NCBI GenBank assembly: GCA_018257865.1
Contig: JAEUBA010000020.1
Location: 124,001 to 188,000 of the forward strand
From: Stereocaulon alpinum
Lineage: Eukaryota > Ascomycota > Lecanoromycetes > Lecanorales > Stereocaulaceae
DNA: 64,000 bases
Direction of reading: 5' to 3'
A program made the translations under genes and the position numbers. The notes beneath the pieces were generated by a model that had not been told where the DNA came from, did no database searches, and saw nothing but the letters and a program-made list of their open reading frames with translations. Position 1 is the first letter of the stretch; each line of letters opens with the position of its first letter. Shown in pieces: positions 12,299 through 25,432 of the stretch.

Positions 12299-13165
12299 GG
12301 TTTGGGGTGGGGTGGATGAAATGCAGGCATGAAGCTTTGACAGTCATTTATACAAATAATCCTAAGGTTACCAAGCTCTTTTGAAACCTCTTTTTTCGGG
12401 ACATTTAAGAGGTCTACCTTATTCATGTGTGACCTTTCAAACTCCCACCTATCAATCAGTGTGTATCCCCCCTTCCCACCGCTCCTTTGCACCCAACATA
12501 TCCTTCGAGAGGTACATTTTGATCCCCCATCACAGTCATTTCGATCCAAACGAACAAGTCTACCCACCAGATCGTCCATCCCACCCCACCTCACCCTGCA
12601 CCCCAGCCACAGCCAAAGACAACTACAGACCAAAAATCCTTCTCCTTCCATAACACTATCAACTGCCTCCTCGCTGCAGAAACAGGAACGGAGCTGAATG
12701 TGTGTGGATTTCATGCTATTGGTTGGGCTGGGGGGGTTTGGGAAATGAGCAACCCGTTGAGACGGGTGTTGCACGTTGTGTTTCACGGGCTGTGAATGGA
12801 TGAGCGGGCTGGTTGGGGCTCTTGAGAGGTATGTGAGTGGTCGGAGAAATTGGAAGGGATGTTGTGATTTGGGTTTTCTTAATCTAGGTAGTGGTAGTGG
12901 CCTTGTTTATGGTATGATCAATACAAGTGTTGTCCAAGTGCTTTGAGAAGATTTTATTGGTAGGAAGATTTCTTGGGGAATGTCAGGTTGAGTTAGATGT
13001 TGCCCAACAACCTTTCTCCGCTTCAGCGAGATTTTGTGTTTCGTAGCTGAGGGTTTCTGGTTCTCTGGTTCCTGCAGCCATGGCCGCTTTCGCTTGCTGT
13101 GTGGATTGGACTGCTTGGTCACTCAAGCGCTTTTGCTTGTAAATTTAGTGCTGAATCCAGCATCA
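12299..13165. other. Intergenic between convergent genes
   Basis: 3' flanks of the acid phosphatase (+) and the chromodomain gene (-). No conserved coding sequence or RNA gene was recognised. Confidence 0.5.
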
Positions 13166-16100
13166 TTAATCACTCATCACTACATCCTCGCTATCCTTTT
13201 TGCTACGCAGACCCTTGTATGGTTCATCCCAATAGTTCTTGACAAGCACCCTCTCCATATCAATGGCACATTCTTCAATCTCCTTTTTCGTAGCACCAGT
13301 GGCTTTCAGATGCCGACGTCCCGCAGCCAGGATCTCGGTTTCAGTAGCACCTGCATCTCTGAATACCTCCATAATAGTCCCAAGAGCTTCCTTCGCAGCC
13401 TGTCGTTCCTCAACCTGTGCCTTTCGTGCTTCCTCTTTCTTGATTGAGATTTGCTCTCTAATCTTGCGTCGACGCTCTGCTTCCATCTTGTCGAGCTCCT
13501 CTTGTGATGTCACGCTGTGCCGTTTGAAGCACTCCTCTGCCGTAAGAATCTCGATATGGCCCCAGCCCTTCTCATATGCTTTGAGCGCTTTGTCGCCGAA
13601 ATCATGGCCTTTGGGGTATCCGAGTATAGCGTGGAATTTCCGGAAGGACTCGAGGTTCACCATCGCCCATTCAGCAAACCATTGGACGAGCAGATCATCA
13701 TTCTGCCTGATGTTGTCATGGTCGACCTCAGTGTGCTTAAGCGAATCGCCTTTCCATTCTTTACGTTCCTGGAGAGTGCGCAGGCTAGCTGATGTCACTA
13801 TTGGTGCGTCGTCCGTGGGTATTTCATAGTCAAAGTCATAGCACATCAAGCCATTATCCTTCGGGTCTGGTTTTTCGAAGAGCCAAAGGACCTCAGTGTA
13901 GATGTCTGCAATTACCTGTATGCCGTGTCCGAAGATGTCTTTCTTAGTATCCGCAATGATGTCCATGATATCAAGGAGCCAATCTCGAATGTGCGGTCTC
14001 GCTGCAATCTTCCATGTTCCCGATGGCTTCATTGGCAGCTGGACACGTCTGAACCACATTAGAATCCTAAGAGCTTCGTGCGGACGATAGATGATGAGAG
14101 ACTCGGTTAGAAGGATGACACCACCATGAGGGAACAGGCGTACAAGGTGAGGATGTTTCTCTGCCGGATGCATGGGCGAAAGGGACAATTTCCAAACGTT
14201 AATGGCGCCCTCGCGGAGAAATTTGGCAAGGTTTGAAACCTGATCTATGCGAATACAGGCGTCATGAAACTACAAGACTGGTTAGTAGCCTCGCACTACA
14301 GCTCACTGGAACTAGAGTAGGACTCACAATTATCTGGCCAGACTTAACGTTGTTGATGAAGTAGTCCCAGGCCCCATTACTCTGGACGTCGATAGAACCC
14401 TTATCCTGCATACTGTATACCTCTTCCGCTCCATTTGCCTCAAGGAACTCGATGAAAAAGTCATGCTCTTCAGAGGTTCGTGTACGTAATGCCATACGCT
14501 TTACAAAGTCCGGCTCGTAAAGCTCGCAGCCTTGCGGGATGAAGCAAAGGAAGAAGACGTCTGCGGCAGGGTCCTTCTGCTGGCCATTTTGTGCAATGAG
14601 ACGACCGTACTCAATCTCAAACATATCACGGAACACTATATTGATGCTCTTCTCATCGGGTTGAATTGGATTCTCTCTAATGTAAGTTTTGATCTCATCC
14701 AGGCGGTCAATGTTCTGGTTTGCAAGCCGATTAATGATGAGATCTTCACTGGCTAGTCGCTCCGGTAAAGGTTGAAGAATGACGAATCTTAATAAAGTGC
14801 CTTGGGGTACTGCAGGCAGTTTGCCATCCAGGAACGCCCATACACTGGCCCCAGCGGGATACATGATCATAGTGAAATTCCTGGCGAAGAAAAGGCTACA
14901 AGATAGAGTCATCGCTATGCTTTCTGCTAGACTTTCAGTAGCAGACTCGGTGTGGGAATAAGGGACGATGAAACCGGAGCCAAGAATTTTAGAAGAATCC
15001 TGATATGTCGACTAGGTTAGTATGCCACCACAATACGTCGAGCAGAGGAATTGCAACAGCTAGTTCGTACTGACCCCGAGAAAGTAAGTCTGACATTCGT
15101 TTGCCCGACAAGACTTTGTGAAGTCAAAATTCATGGTCCGGGGCTCGATCTTGATAGTCAAGAGCAATTTGTGCATCTCGAGGCTAAGACCTAGGAACTT
15201 CACATTGATCTTCTCTATACCTTGGCTGCCGGCAGCTCCAAGCCGTAGATCTCCTATGATACAACTCTGGTCCCACAATGTCGGCAGTTCACGTCTTTGC
15301 GCTATTGAAGGATTATTCATCAGGACGAATGCAGGGTCATACGGTGCAAGTGGGAGGTTTGAGTCAGCAGCGGCGCCAGAAGTAGATATCACCGAGCGCT
15401 CATTGTATCCTTGCAAGGGCAGTTTGGCTGATCTCTCCGTACTTTTCTTTGGGGCCGTTGGCGTTTTGTGTGGAGGTTCAGGGGCCCGGTCCGAGACCAT
15501 GCGAGCTGTAGTAGGTTGACGAAACTTCACTGTGACGGGTGATGGCGGTGACGGGTCTTTATCAGCTTCATTCACTAGCAGCGCACTGTCAGCGCTTTCT
15601 GCCCATTCAGGATCCTTGGGTTGCGAAATGTTCGCATTTGTAGAAGCGATAGTCTCGCTTCTGGTCTCTTGAGCGTCTTCACTTTGACGGTCTTTAGCCT
15701 TCTCAGCGGCAAGCTTTAGTTGAATTATTTGGACCGGTGTCCTCGTTCTTTTCAGTGTGTTGCTGGGTTTGAATGCTTGGTTTGGTGTTTTGCCCGTTTT
15801 GGGGTCCAAAAGAATTAGACTATCCCGATTGGGCGCTGGCTCAATGCGCCTTGATTTCATGACGCTGTTCTGGATTGAAAGCTTGGTGAACCGCTTTGCT
15901 GGCTCATCGGCTTCTATGGCTGGGATCGTCCTCCTACGCTTAGGCTCTGCCATAAAGTTAATTCCTCTTGTGCTTGTCTTGGCCGATGGCAAGCGTGCAG
16001 GTCCGCGTCCTACGGCTCCCATCCGCGCAGTATTTGGTACCTTCCGGCCCTGAGTTGGGAAACTTGTTCGGTTCGCGAGCTCCACTGCCACGCGGACGGG

Positions 16101-17258
16101 TGAGTCTGTTCGTACCGGATGTTTTGTTGGCTTCTCGGGCATGTCACTTCTTGCTCCTGTAGTAGGACCCTTGACAGGGGCTCTGCTCCTATTTGCCGAG
16201 GCGGGACGTGGAATACATGAAAATCGCTCATTTTTGGTGACATCAAAGCCTTTGGAGGGAGATTTGCTCCCCTTCACAGAGCTTGGACGCGAAGTCTCCT
16301 TGCAAGTGTCCTTCGGAACTTCAGGCGTTATCGTTGTCTCTTCCGAGATAGCCTTTGGTTTGGAAGCTGATTGGTTCTCGAAGACTTCCTTGAACTGTTC
16401 CAAGAGTGAATTGACTACTTTTTTACTATCAGTCGAGGATTCGTCCCCAGAAATACTGTCATCAAGACCGCTACTGTCCCTAGCCTTCGCACGTGATGGA
16501 GGCTCAGAGAGTGTCTCGACATAATAAGCGGGCGGCTCTCGTCCCGCTATAACAAATTCTTGTCGGAGCTCTTCCGTCTTCTCACGTAGGTCTCTTATAC
16601 TCTTGCCCTCTAATATACGGTTGATAGTCCCTTGATGGCCATATAATCCAAGTATCTCACCAAAATGAGGTCCTTTAGCTTCTTTGAGGCCTTTTTCGAG
16701 CATGCGTTTCTCCTCGTTGGTCCATGGGGCCGTTTCACTCTGGGTGGTCTCTTTCGCAGATGGACTACTGGCCAGATTACTTGACGAAGAATCCTGCTCA
16801 AGGGGACTGCTGACGTGTTTGCCTGGTGATTCCTGACCGTCATCTTCGGAAAGTGATGGTCGAGAATCGAGGTCTCTGTCGAGCCGCCGCCTCTTCCTCT
16901 GACGCTTCCGCTTTCGCCTCTCTGCATCCTGCTCAAGCTGTATCTGCCGTTCGAGCCAAGCTGTGACATCAAAGGCTGTCTCACGACCTCTAGAGACCCG
17001 CATTTGATGTTCCTTCCATTCTTTGAAGATCTCGTCTGAATCAAACTGCTCCATGGGCTCCCAAGTGTTACGGTCCTCCGAATAACCTTTCCATTTGACG
17101 AGGTACCAGGTAATGCCGTCATCGCTAACTTCTTCAGCTACGATAGCCTCGATTTCATAGACGTCGTCTTCCGCATGAGTGCTGGCTATGGTGGACGTGA
17201 GGGATATTGTGTCATCGTCGCTGGCTTCGGATCCTCTGATGCCGTAGGTGCAGGCCAT
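13166..17258 (-). CDS. Large chromodomain protein
   Basis: Three exons on the minus strand, 15075-17258, 14328-14999 and 13166-14269, join in frame to 1,319 residues. The first intron has a perfect TACTAAC branch site and the second CTAAC. A canonical chromodomain occupies residues 33-81 (VYEIEAIVAEE, WYLVKWKGYS, NTWEPMEQF) with the expected aromatic-cage positions Y34, W56 and W66, so it should bind methylated histone H3 tails, probably H3K9me. A basic KRKRQRKRRRLDRD stretch follows, then a long Ser/Pro/Lys-rich linker. From about residue 660 the sequence becomes globular (YPAGASVWAFLDG, GSGFIVPYSH, WLLDIMDIIADTKKDIFGHG), ending with a Lys/Glu/Arg-rich helix. The layout recalls heterochromatin silencing factors such as CDP-2 of the Neurospora HCHC complex or Chp1 of RITS, but I cannot assign it to either. 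Confidence 0.85.
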
Positions 17259-18008
17259 TTTCAGTCGAGGTGCGCTGCGTACAGTAGTTGGGATATTGTA
17301 ACATGTAGCAGCAGAATTCAGCTAAGATTATTTCGAAGAAAATTCAAAGGTAGAAACGCCTCTTTAGATCTCCTCTCGATTAAAATGGATCTTGTTGGTG
17401 CTACTGTTTGGGGACAATGACTGAAGATGTCGACATGACAAGTCGTCGTTCACTAATGAAGTGATGAAGCGAAAGCTATTGACCACCTTAGTGATCCACC
17501 ACATAATGTACCTTTGAATTGCACGTAACGAAGGGATGCGGAACATACGCATTCTTGCTTTATAAAATAAATGTCGGGCAGGTACGACGCGCTTTGCCAA
17601 GGATTGTCCCAAAGCAGCTAGACTACGGAATTCCTTCAGTTACATCGACCATCCGGCATGCTCCTGCGATCTTTGATGTAGGTATGAGTTTCTGTGCTTT
17701 TCTTGTTCTAATTACAACTTGGTAATGATGCATACAAAGCCGAGCGGACTGAGCTTTCTACACGAGCCGCGGAATGAGCCGAATGGGGTATCTACAACCA
17801 GCAGTTGCTCCTCAGCTCAGCGTCAAGCCGAGCAACCTTGCGAAACTAAGGCCTTCATTCCGCAACTACAAGCTTGCTATCAGCAAGCCAAGTCGTAGTC
17901 CTCGCCCTGTCTACATCACAAAAGTTCCACCTCATTTCCTTGTCTCCGTTAATGAAGATAGCTGCTTGTCATCAAGGTAGTGGTTCATTCGACACCAGAG
18001 ACGATGTC
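17259..18008. other. Intergenic, promoter side of chromodomain gene
   Basis: Contains the 5' flank of the chromodomain gene and the 3' flank of the coiled-coil gene. Short frames lack domains; nothing else recognised. Confidence 0.5.
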
Positions 18009-21000
18009 TCACGACTTGTTTCTTCGTTGACCTTTCCCAGTAGTACGTCGGTTTTCATACGCGTTCACATCTTCGTCCTCAAGTCTGGTGGCCGAAGTTC
18101 GCTTCCTTTTGCGCTCTGGCGTCGAGCTTTCTTGCACGCGCCAAGATTTACTGGCTCTCCGTACGCCGAGTGGTGCGTCCGAGTCCGAGTTGACAGAAGA
18201 GTCTGACTGCATGTCCGCATCAGATTGGATGCTCTTGATCTTCCCCTCTGCAGCGAAGTCTTTCTCCTTTTCCTCCAACCGTTCCTTTGTCCACTTAATT
18301 GAACTGTATTGAATTTTCAAGGCGTTGACATCCGACGCAACAACGCCCACCTTAGTGGAGAGCCCTGCCGACATAGCAGCGTGATCTTCCTCCACACCAT
18401 CGATTTTCTTCGACATGTCAACTAATCTGTCGTCAAGACAGGCGAGGAGCTCTCTAGTCTCGCCGTCAAGAGTGGTCTCTTTGCGCTTTGATATCTGTTG
18501 CTGTAAGCTACCAAGATCGCCTGCTTGCTTGGAAAGAATAGTCCTAGTCTCGACTGAGGCATTCGTAGCCGCCGTAATTCCTTGCTTCATACTATCTAGA
18601 GTTGGACTCAGACTAGTAATGAAGAAATCCACGTGATTTTGCTTCGTTTCGAGCGCCTTTTGCCTATCATCAAGACTGATCTGGCTTTTGACAACTTCGC
18701 CTACTTGAATTGCCACGTTGGCAGGGATGCTGGGGTACATATTCCGCAGGTAGATTATCATGCTTGAGAGTACGTGATCAGAGGTTAGGCCGTCGAACTT
18801 CTGTTGCTGGGCGTTGAAAACGGCATCTAGTGCAGTGACTTGGTTGTTTAGATGCCGTAGACCTGTTTCGATTTCTTGAACTTTCTGGTGGTTTAGGTTC
18901 TCCGCCCCGAATGGCATAGTCGCCAAGGGAGGCGTTGGAGGTGGATTGAACCTCGCATTCGATGCTTGAGACTGTCGCAAAGCTTTGAGCTCTTCTGCTT
19001 GCTGGTTCACTAGAGTCTCCAACCTCTCAAAATCTGACGTTACACATGCATCTTTTCCATCTTGCTCTTCCTTCAGAATCTCCAGATCTCCCCGGATGGT
19101 CGCGACTTCCTCTGATATCGTGGAACTGCCATAATCCTGCTGCGCTTGAGCTAAGGCATTGATATTTTGACGGATGCTGTCCAGGTCTAGAGAAGAAGTA
19201 GAGTTTTTCTGAGCTACTTCTGGTGTATACGCAGGTTTATTGTTATCTTCCGCTAACTTAGACTCAAGCCCTTGTATTTGCTCATTCAGCTTATCAAGGA
19301 GGCCGCGTATCTTTAGATTTTGGTCAGCTTCTTCCTGGATGAGTGCACTCAAGCCGGGCTCGTTGACTTCGTCATCTCCTCGCACGAAAGCGTCCAACTT
19401 TTTGAGAGTTTCATGTGACCCTGAGAAGTTGGTCTGTGTCTCGCTGATGCTGACATCGAGTCGCCCTATAGTTTTTTCTACAGTTGCAATCCTTGCTCGA
19501 ATCTCGGCAACACCGCCGTCTAGGTCATCAAGACGCTTGCCTATCATACTCTCATTCTCTTGTCCACGTTGGTGACGCTGCCCGTAGACGCCGGTAAGGT
19601 CGGAAAGCTTCTGACTTAGTCTGGAGACATCCTCAGATTGTCTTGAAAGCTCTTTCCTTGTGGATATAAGCGCATCATTGACCTCAATTCGGAGGTCATC
19701 TTTTGTGATCAGCCGTCGCTTATCCATATCGTCATGCTTGATGGCTTTTCGTCTGAAATCTCGAAAGTCCTCGTCAAGATCTCTAAGCTCAGCGCGTAAC
19801 CTCGAAATATCTCTGTTGATGCCGGTATCATCCTGCGTTCCAGCTTTACTAGGAGACATGCTTCTCCGCTGTATGCTTGACGCTAATTCAGCGGCAAGGA
19901 TTGCCTGAACGCCAGAGTTGTATTGGACTTGCTTCTCGAGCCGACCTACGGCTCTATTCAGGCCATCTGCTCTTGTTTCACTATCTTCGATGAGAGTAAT
20001 GAAGTGCTGCTTGTGTCTTTGTTGTCGATCCCGTTGCTGCTCTTGGCTGGTAGCTTGCTCTTTTATCGAGTCTTGTTTCACAGACAGCGTCGCTGCTGAG
20101 ATAATTAATTGGGCAAAATTTGTCAAGCCTTCTAAGACCGATGTCTGGGACATGCTTGGGCGCCTTGGGAAGGATATCTGCGTGTTAATGATCGGCGTAG
20201 CTGTCCTTGGGGTGGAGCTCTCTGAACGAGTAGACTTTATGATCGCGCTCTGGGGTGGCGGAGCCATTGCCTCTGATGCTCGACGAGACAATGTAGCGCT
20301 CACGATCTGGCCGCTTTCGCGTGAGTCGCTTCGAGCACCTTTAGAAGGATGACGTATCCTTTCATCCTCTGATCTTGTTAGTCATGATGCTACCATAGGA
20401 GCACATATGGCGATCGAGTTCCCACTCTATGTGGTAGATCAAGATAACGGTCTTACCTCTGTCAATGCCGTAAGCCATGTCCAATGAGGTGTGCTCTGGA
20501 CTTATTGAGTTGAACTGGTTGGAGGGACGAGCGGTATTTAAGCGGGGATCTCGTGTCCATGCCGTACTGTCAGGATCCCGCAAAGATTGGCGTGGATGAT
20601 CAGTATCAAAAGATCCTGAACTATAAGCTCTGGTTGCTATGATGACAATCAGCAACGCCCGCCGAGTTGGATGTTAACAAACAACTGAGATGATGCCACT
20701 CAAGCTGGATATTTGTTTATTCACTCACATCTGCTTTCTTCATCTATTAAACCCTCTGGTACGTATTCAGGACTGCGTGATAGAGGACTGAGGGGGTAAT
20801 CACCGTTGTACGAAGGTTTTTCGTTGCCTAGTCGTGGACGGCAATTGGGGTGCAGTATTGACGGGAGTGAATCTCGGGTGACGAATGATTTGGGAAAGTC
20901 ACAATTGTGGAGATTCAAGGGTGAATCGCCAGGACTACCATGCACTTCACGCTCTTGAGGTCTTTCTGGTGAGCTATCATCCCCCGCCTCTTGCTCGTCC

Positions 21001-21107
21001 CCCAGTCTCGCTCGTTTCCTGTCTTCGTCAAAGTAGTCCTCAGCAACAGCTCGTTTTCGCTTCTCCGAGCCACTACCCTTCCTACTCCAGCTCCTGTTGC
21101 CGTACAT
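18009..21107 (-). CDS. Coiled-coil protein with nuclear-type basic tail
   Basis: Three exons on the minus strand, 20729-21107, 20457-20636 and 18009-20368, join in frame to 972 residues. Donors are GTGAGT and GTAAGA; the acceptors are chosen so that the frame continues through RSTRAYSSGSFD and DREDERIRHPSK. The first 250 residues are Ser/Pro/Arg-rich and carry a basic EKRKRAVAEDYF motif. From about residue 300 to 880 heptad-like Leu/Ile spacing with many Glu/Gln/Lys (QQRDRQQRHKQHF, ELRDLDEDFRDFRRKA) indicates long coiled coils. The C-terminus is basic (PERKRKRTSATR) and looks like a nuclear localisation signal. I do not recognise the family; a scaffold or chromosome-associated protein would fit. 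It is transcribed in the same direction as the chromodomain gene but 750 bp apart. Confidence 0.8.
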
Positions 21108-22611
21108 GGAGGGTTATACAACAAAAGTGGAGCGGCTTTCCTGTGATGGTAATCTGACGCGTTCATTGTTAATTTTGTGAAAGGAATATGAATTGCACTA
21201 AGACCAGGCGCTAACCTCACCACCCCGTGAACAAGGTTTGAGCTAGTTATATCCCTGGTTAGAGGGAAGCCACGACATGTAATCGGCCGTTTGCAACCAG
21301 TCATCGTCTGTCTTCCCCACTTTCCTGCCAACTAGTGTGACTCATAGGATTTAGCGGGATGCAGCTTCCCCATTGAAACTCCCACTCATAACTAATCGAT
21401 GTCGGACGCTGTTTTGGGAACCGTCGTAGTTTTAACTTCTTGTCGGAAAGGAGAAGGGGCGGTGAGCGATTGGGCAGATGATCTAAAGCCTGAAGCTAAG
21501 TGGAGACGTAAGCAGTCAAAACCAGGATTATGGCCCTATGGGTAGGGGAAGATGTCTCTTACTCCGTACAGGAACCCCTTTACCGTAATGCAGGGCTTCT
21601 GTGTGCCAGCATGCTCAGGTCCTATTACCGCCATGTTGGTGAACGGACTAACCATTTCCTTCCACATTGCATGTTATACTGGAGGTCCTCTGGCAGATCT
21701 ATTGAGCAAGCACGCGTACTATGAGTCTGGCGCAAAATAACCCTTCTTTTTTCCTGCTTGCAACGCCAAATGCAACGCTGCCGCTGAAACGGCCAAAGCT
21801 ACCACGCTGGCTACACGAAAAGGACATGAATTCACCCGAGTCGACTAGTTTGTACACATAGAGAAGGGATAATGCAAGGCTGGACTGTACGCTGGACCTA
21901 AGTATGTCTAAGTTGGGCTGTCACAGACAGAACCAGGTCACTTTCTGTGCAAAGCTGGAAAAACGAGTCTCATCAGAAGCTGCGCCACAAAACCGTTGCA
22001 AGCAAGCTTTGTTGGATATAGATCTCACTACTTCTAACAACAGCACCTTCTTTGGCCTGGTGATGCACACATTCCAGTGTCGAGTCCGAACACCCGCCCC
22101 AATCGGCCGAACAGGCTTGATACTACCCATAACCACCCAAAGACACACAGAACCCTACCCCTCTTGTTACGGCAGCAACCATGCTCGCTCAACTAGCATG
22201 CTACTTGGGACTTCTGCCTTACAATTGGTGCCTCACAGCTCCTGAGATACGTCTACAGGCACACACTATGCTTCCAGCGCACTTTTCGTCTACTGATCTC
22301 GGCTTCTAAGACATATTCGTTGGCACCGGATTTGCCTACAGATAGCGTTTCTTTCTCCTTTTCGTGTCTCTGATAGCGGTCACGATGGGCAAGATTGCTT
22401 TCAACATCTGTGGGTGTTTACAGGTTCGCCAACCCGTATGTTTACGTGCTCTTTGCTAGGCCTCCAGGCTCTTTTCCTCTACCAAGCGAATGGGATATCT
22501 AGAGTTCATCATCCTCAAGTAGCCAATGCCCCTCCTCCGCCCCTCCTAATCTTCTACAGCAGCTCTGTGTTAGCTCTCTAAGCCTTTTACTAAGAGAATA
22601 TACTTGACCAC
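21108..22611. other. 1.5-kb intergenic region
   Basis: Upstream flank of the coiled-coil gene and downstream flank of MFS copy 2. Several frames of 60-140 codons exist but none has recognisable domains or splice-supported extension. Confidence 0.5.
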
Positions 22612-24573
22612 TTACTTCATTTCCACGTCTGCAACCTTCTCACCTCTGTCACTGATTACACCACCACTGTCATGATCGTGGTGGTCGATCATCCTAGCCT
22701 GCTCAGCAGCTTCCACTGACTCAGCGTTTCGCTCTTTCAGCATCTCAAAGTTTCTCTCCGCTTCCCAGGTCCAAATACTGTCAGAAGCGAAAACGAGATT
22801 GATCTCTTCCAAGGTGCGTTGATTGGTTTCGGGATAGAGGCAGTAGACCATTGGTAGTGCAAGAACGTTGCATACGCCGAAGATATAGAGGGCCTTTTCC
22901 TCCATAGCGTCGAACATTACTGCGAACTGCCCATCAGCGCCCTTGACGACCCGTAAGGAGACTCCAACATCAAGGTGCGCAGTAGATAGACATCACCCAC
23001 CAGGACATAGCAGTGTCAACCACCCATTTCCAATGCTCCATCCAACAACTCCCCACGCGTTACCCCTCGCCCTCACCTCCAGCGGAAAGACCTCGGCCGG
23101 ATAAAGCCACGGCACTGTAAGCCACGTTGCTCCAAAGGTTGCGGTGAACATAAATATGAAGAAAACCGCTACACCGCCATAGAGCTTCGCTGTCGCGCCT
23201 GTGTGTTCTGTACCGAGTCGGGAAAATGCTCCTGCAAGGAACATACAGACGCCCATAACGACAGAGCCCCAGTACAAGGTCCAGCGGCGCCCAATGCGGT
23301 CGAGGGTAAAGACGCAGATGAGGGTGGAGAGCTGAGATCTTGTCAGCAACATCTAGTCAAAGAATGACGCATGTCTTGGAGCTCTCAAAATGGGCAACTT
23401 TCAATTTGAAGCACGAGAACGCTTGCTGCTCACCATATAGATAGTATTGTTCAGACCAGAAACCCATTCACTGTCCGCATTGCTAATGCCTGCGATCCGA
23501 AATATTGTAGGCTGGTAAATTGTTACGCCAGCGATCCCAATCCACTCCTGCATGATCTGCAGCCAAATGACCAGCTGAACGCGTCTCCCAATGTGGAGTT
23601 TCCCGCTCCCAATGCCAAATAGCATGTTGTAATAGTTCTGCGTATCACTCGTCTCCCTCTCCAGGTCAGTGATATTCTTGATGTCCTGGAACTCCGCCTC
23701 GGCCTTTCCCCTGTCTGAACCCTCCTTCCCCCTGAGCCTTTCAAGTATATACCTTGCCTCTTCCTCCCTTCCCACCTTCGTCAACCACCGCGGACTTTCA
23801 GGAAAAAACCAGACAAGACCAAACAATCCAAACAGTGGCGCTATCTGGAAAGCAATTGGGAAACGCCAGATAAAGGCAGAGGTGCCATCGCCGTAGAAGG
23901 AACAAGCATATTCGACCCAATACGCGAAGACGACGCCAAAGATGTTGAGTGTGAATTCAATGGCTATGAATTGCCCACGGGAAGTGTGTTCTGCAGTTTC
24001 GGTTGCCCAGACTGGGACGATTGCGTTGAGCATGCCGGTTCCGAGGCCGTTGAATATGCGAGCTGGAAGTGAGTGTCAGTTACGAATATACGTGCGGAAC
24101 CAGAGTGATTTGGATGAGCGTACCGCAGATCATCCATATGGCGTTTCGAGCAGAAGTCTGCAGTAGAGCGCCGAAGATGGCCCATGCTGATCCTAGGCCT
24201 ATGGTCTTGATCCTTCCGTGGTGGTCTCCGAAAGAGCCTCCAACGAGGCAGCCAATGAGTGTTCCGAGATAGTACGCTGAGACCTGTCTACTATTAGTCA
24301 AATTCATCTTCCAACATAGGCAAAACGAGCCATTCAACATACGATTGCACCTTGGAGTATGGTATCAGTAACAACAACGGCTCCTGTCTGCGGGTCTTTA
24401 TGTCCAAAATGCATAGTAGTGTCGTAGTAGTTCTCGGCATTGTTGACACCGCCCATCATACCCTGGTCATACCCAAAGAAGAAGATTGCAAGACCAGCAA
24501 CGCAATTAATGGCGATGAGGAGCTGGCGTTTCTCTAGGCGGTGGACGATATTCCGCCTGTGGATGTGGTCCAT
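22612..24573 (-). CDS. MFS sugar transporter, copy 2
   Basis: Five exons on the minus strand, 24343-24573, 24124-24283, 23434-24062, 23001-23331 and 22612-22919, give 552 residues. Signatures match copy 1 position by position: FFFGYDQGMMGG, GRIKTIGLGSAW, RIFNGLGTGMLN, PESPRWLTKVGR, LDRIGRR, PWLYPAEVFPLEVRARG and PETNQRTLEE. The last intron donor (GTGGGT after TGTCCTG) was chosen because it makes NGWLTLLCPVMFDAM align without gaps to NGWTVLLLPTMFSRI of copy 1. Exons 1 and 2 have the same lengths as in copy 1 (231 and 160 bp), but copy 2 lacks three of its introns. Role: proton-coupled uptake of a sugar or polyol at the plasma membrane, substrate unknown. The C-terminal tail has HDHD and acidic residues. 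Confidence 0.9.
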
Positions 24574-25211
24574 TTCTTGCGGAGGCCGGATCCCACCTTA
24601 CCACTAAGTATTATACATTGAGCTTCGCTGTATCCTCGCCCAGATAGAGCGATGTATGTGCGGTAGATTCTCTGACAAGATTTTGTGCTAGGCAAGATTA
24701 GACTGGACAGCTTTTTCTCAAATATGCCTTATGCTGAATCTAATACAAGCTGTGGTGAATTTTGACCGCGACAGGAATGGCTCATTAGCACACCTCCTTC
24801 GGCAATACCAGGCCCCTATCTTCGCTGAATCTAAGCGCGGGATGCCCTGTAGGACGACTATGATCATTAGATGTTGACTGTATATAGACCACGTTCCTAG
24901 CATGTCAAGCTCAGCAACAAGGTTGGCAAAGGGCCTTACATTTTGCTTAGTCGGATTCAAGCCTTTGGTGATCGGACAGATTCATGGTTGACAACATCAA
25001 GAATGGAACTTTTTAGGGTTCATGTGAGGTAGCGGATTACCCGCCGCTAGTACGCGCTAGTCCCGGAAGCCTGCATACATTTGCACGCCTTTTCTTGTGA
25101 TGACTTTGAACCAGCATCATTTGGGAACACTTGATCTACAACGAGTTCACGACAAGAAGCGAGCCTTTAGCCTACCAGACGACATACTGGGGATCATGTT
25201 CATGATGGTGA
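24574..25211. other. Upstream flank of MFS copy 2 and left flank of the transposon nest
   Basis: Normal-GC sequence without a called gene. A short frame starting with ATG at 25100 (SLPDDILGIMFMMV, reminiscent of an F-box start) runs straight into the transposon at 25217 and continues in the same frame beyond it from 44510 to a stop at 44564-44566. It may be a small gene split by the insertion or chance. Confidence 0.35.
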
Positions 25212-25216
25212 AGGTT

Positions 25217-25432
25217 CTTTAGAATATCAGTAAGCTATTGACTGATTGGTCATTGATTTGGGGTGGAACAATCTATTGCTATTGACGTTGTTGTTGCTAG
25301 ATAGAATTGCATGCAGAGATTTTATCTAGTAGGCGCATAGAGGCCTTAGCAAGCCCTAGCCCTATTAGGCTAGCTAAGCAAGCTTTGCTAAGTAGGCCTT
25401 ATCTACTATAGTTTTCACTACTTATTCTAACG
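25217..25432 (-). repeat. Copia 3' LTR (left copy)
   Basis: Nearly identical to 44289-44504. It starts CTTTAGAATATCAG and ends TATTCTAACG, short inverted ends. Differences from the right copy are transitions, and the G-to-A and C-to-T changes in this copy sit in its inner half. Confidence 0.9.

Noticed and set aside
15000..15074. Two separate genes at 13.2-14.9 and 15.1-17.3 kb
   Set aside because: A canonical intron (GTCAGT, TACTAAC, CAG) joins both frames in phase, with conserved-looking sequence across the junction.
18088..20352. Antisense frames in the coiled-coil gene
   Set aside because: Ser/Arg-rich shadows of Glu/Leu codons; the sense gene is continuous with supported introns.
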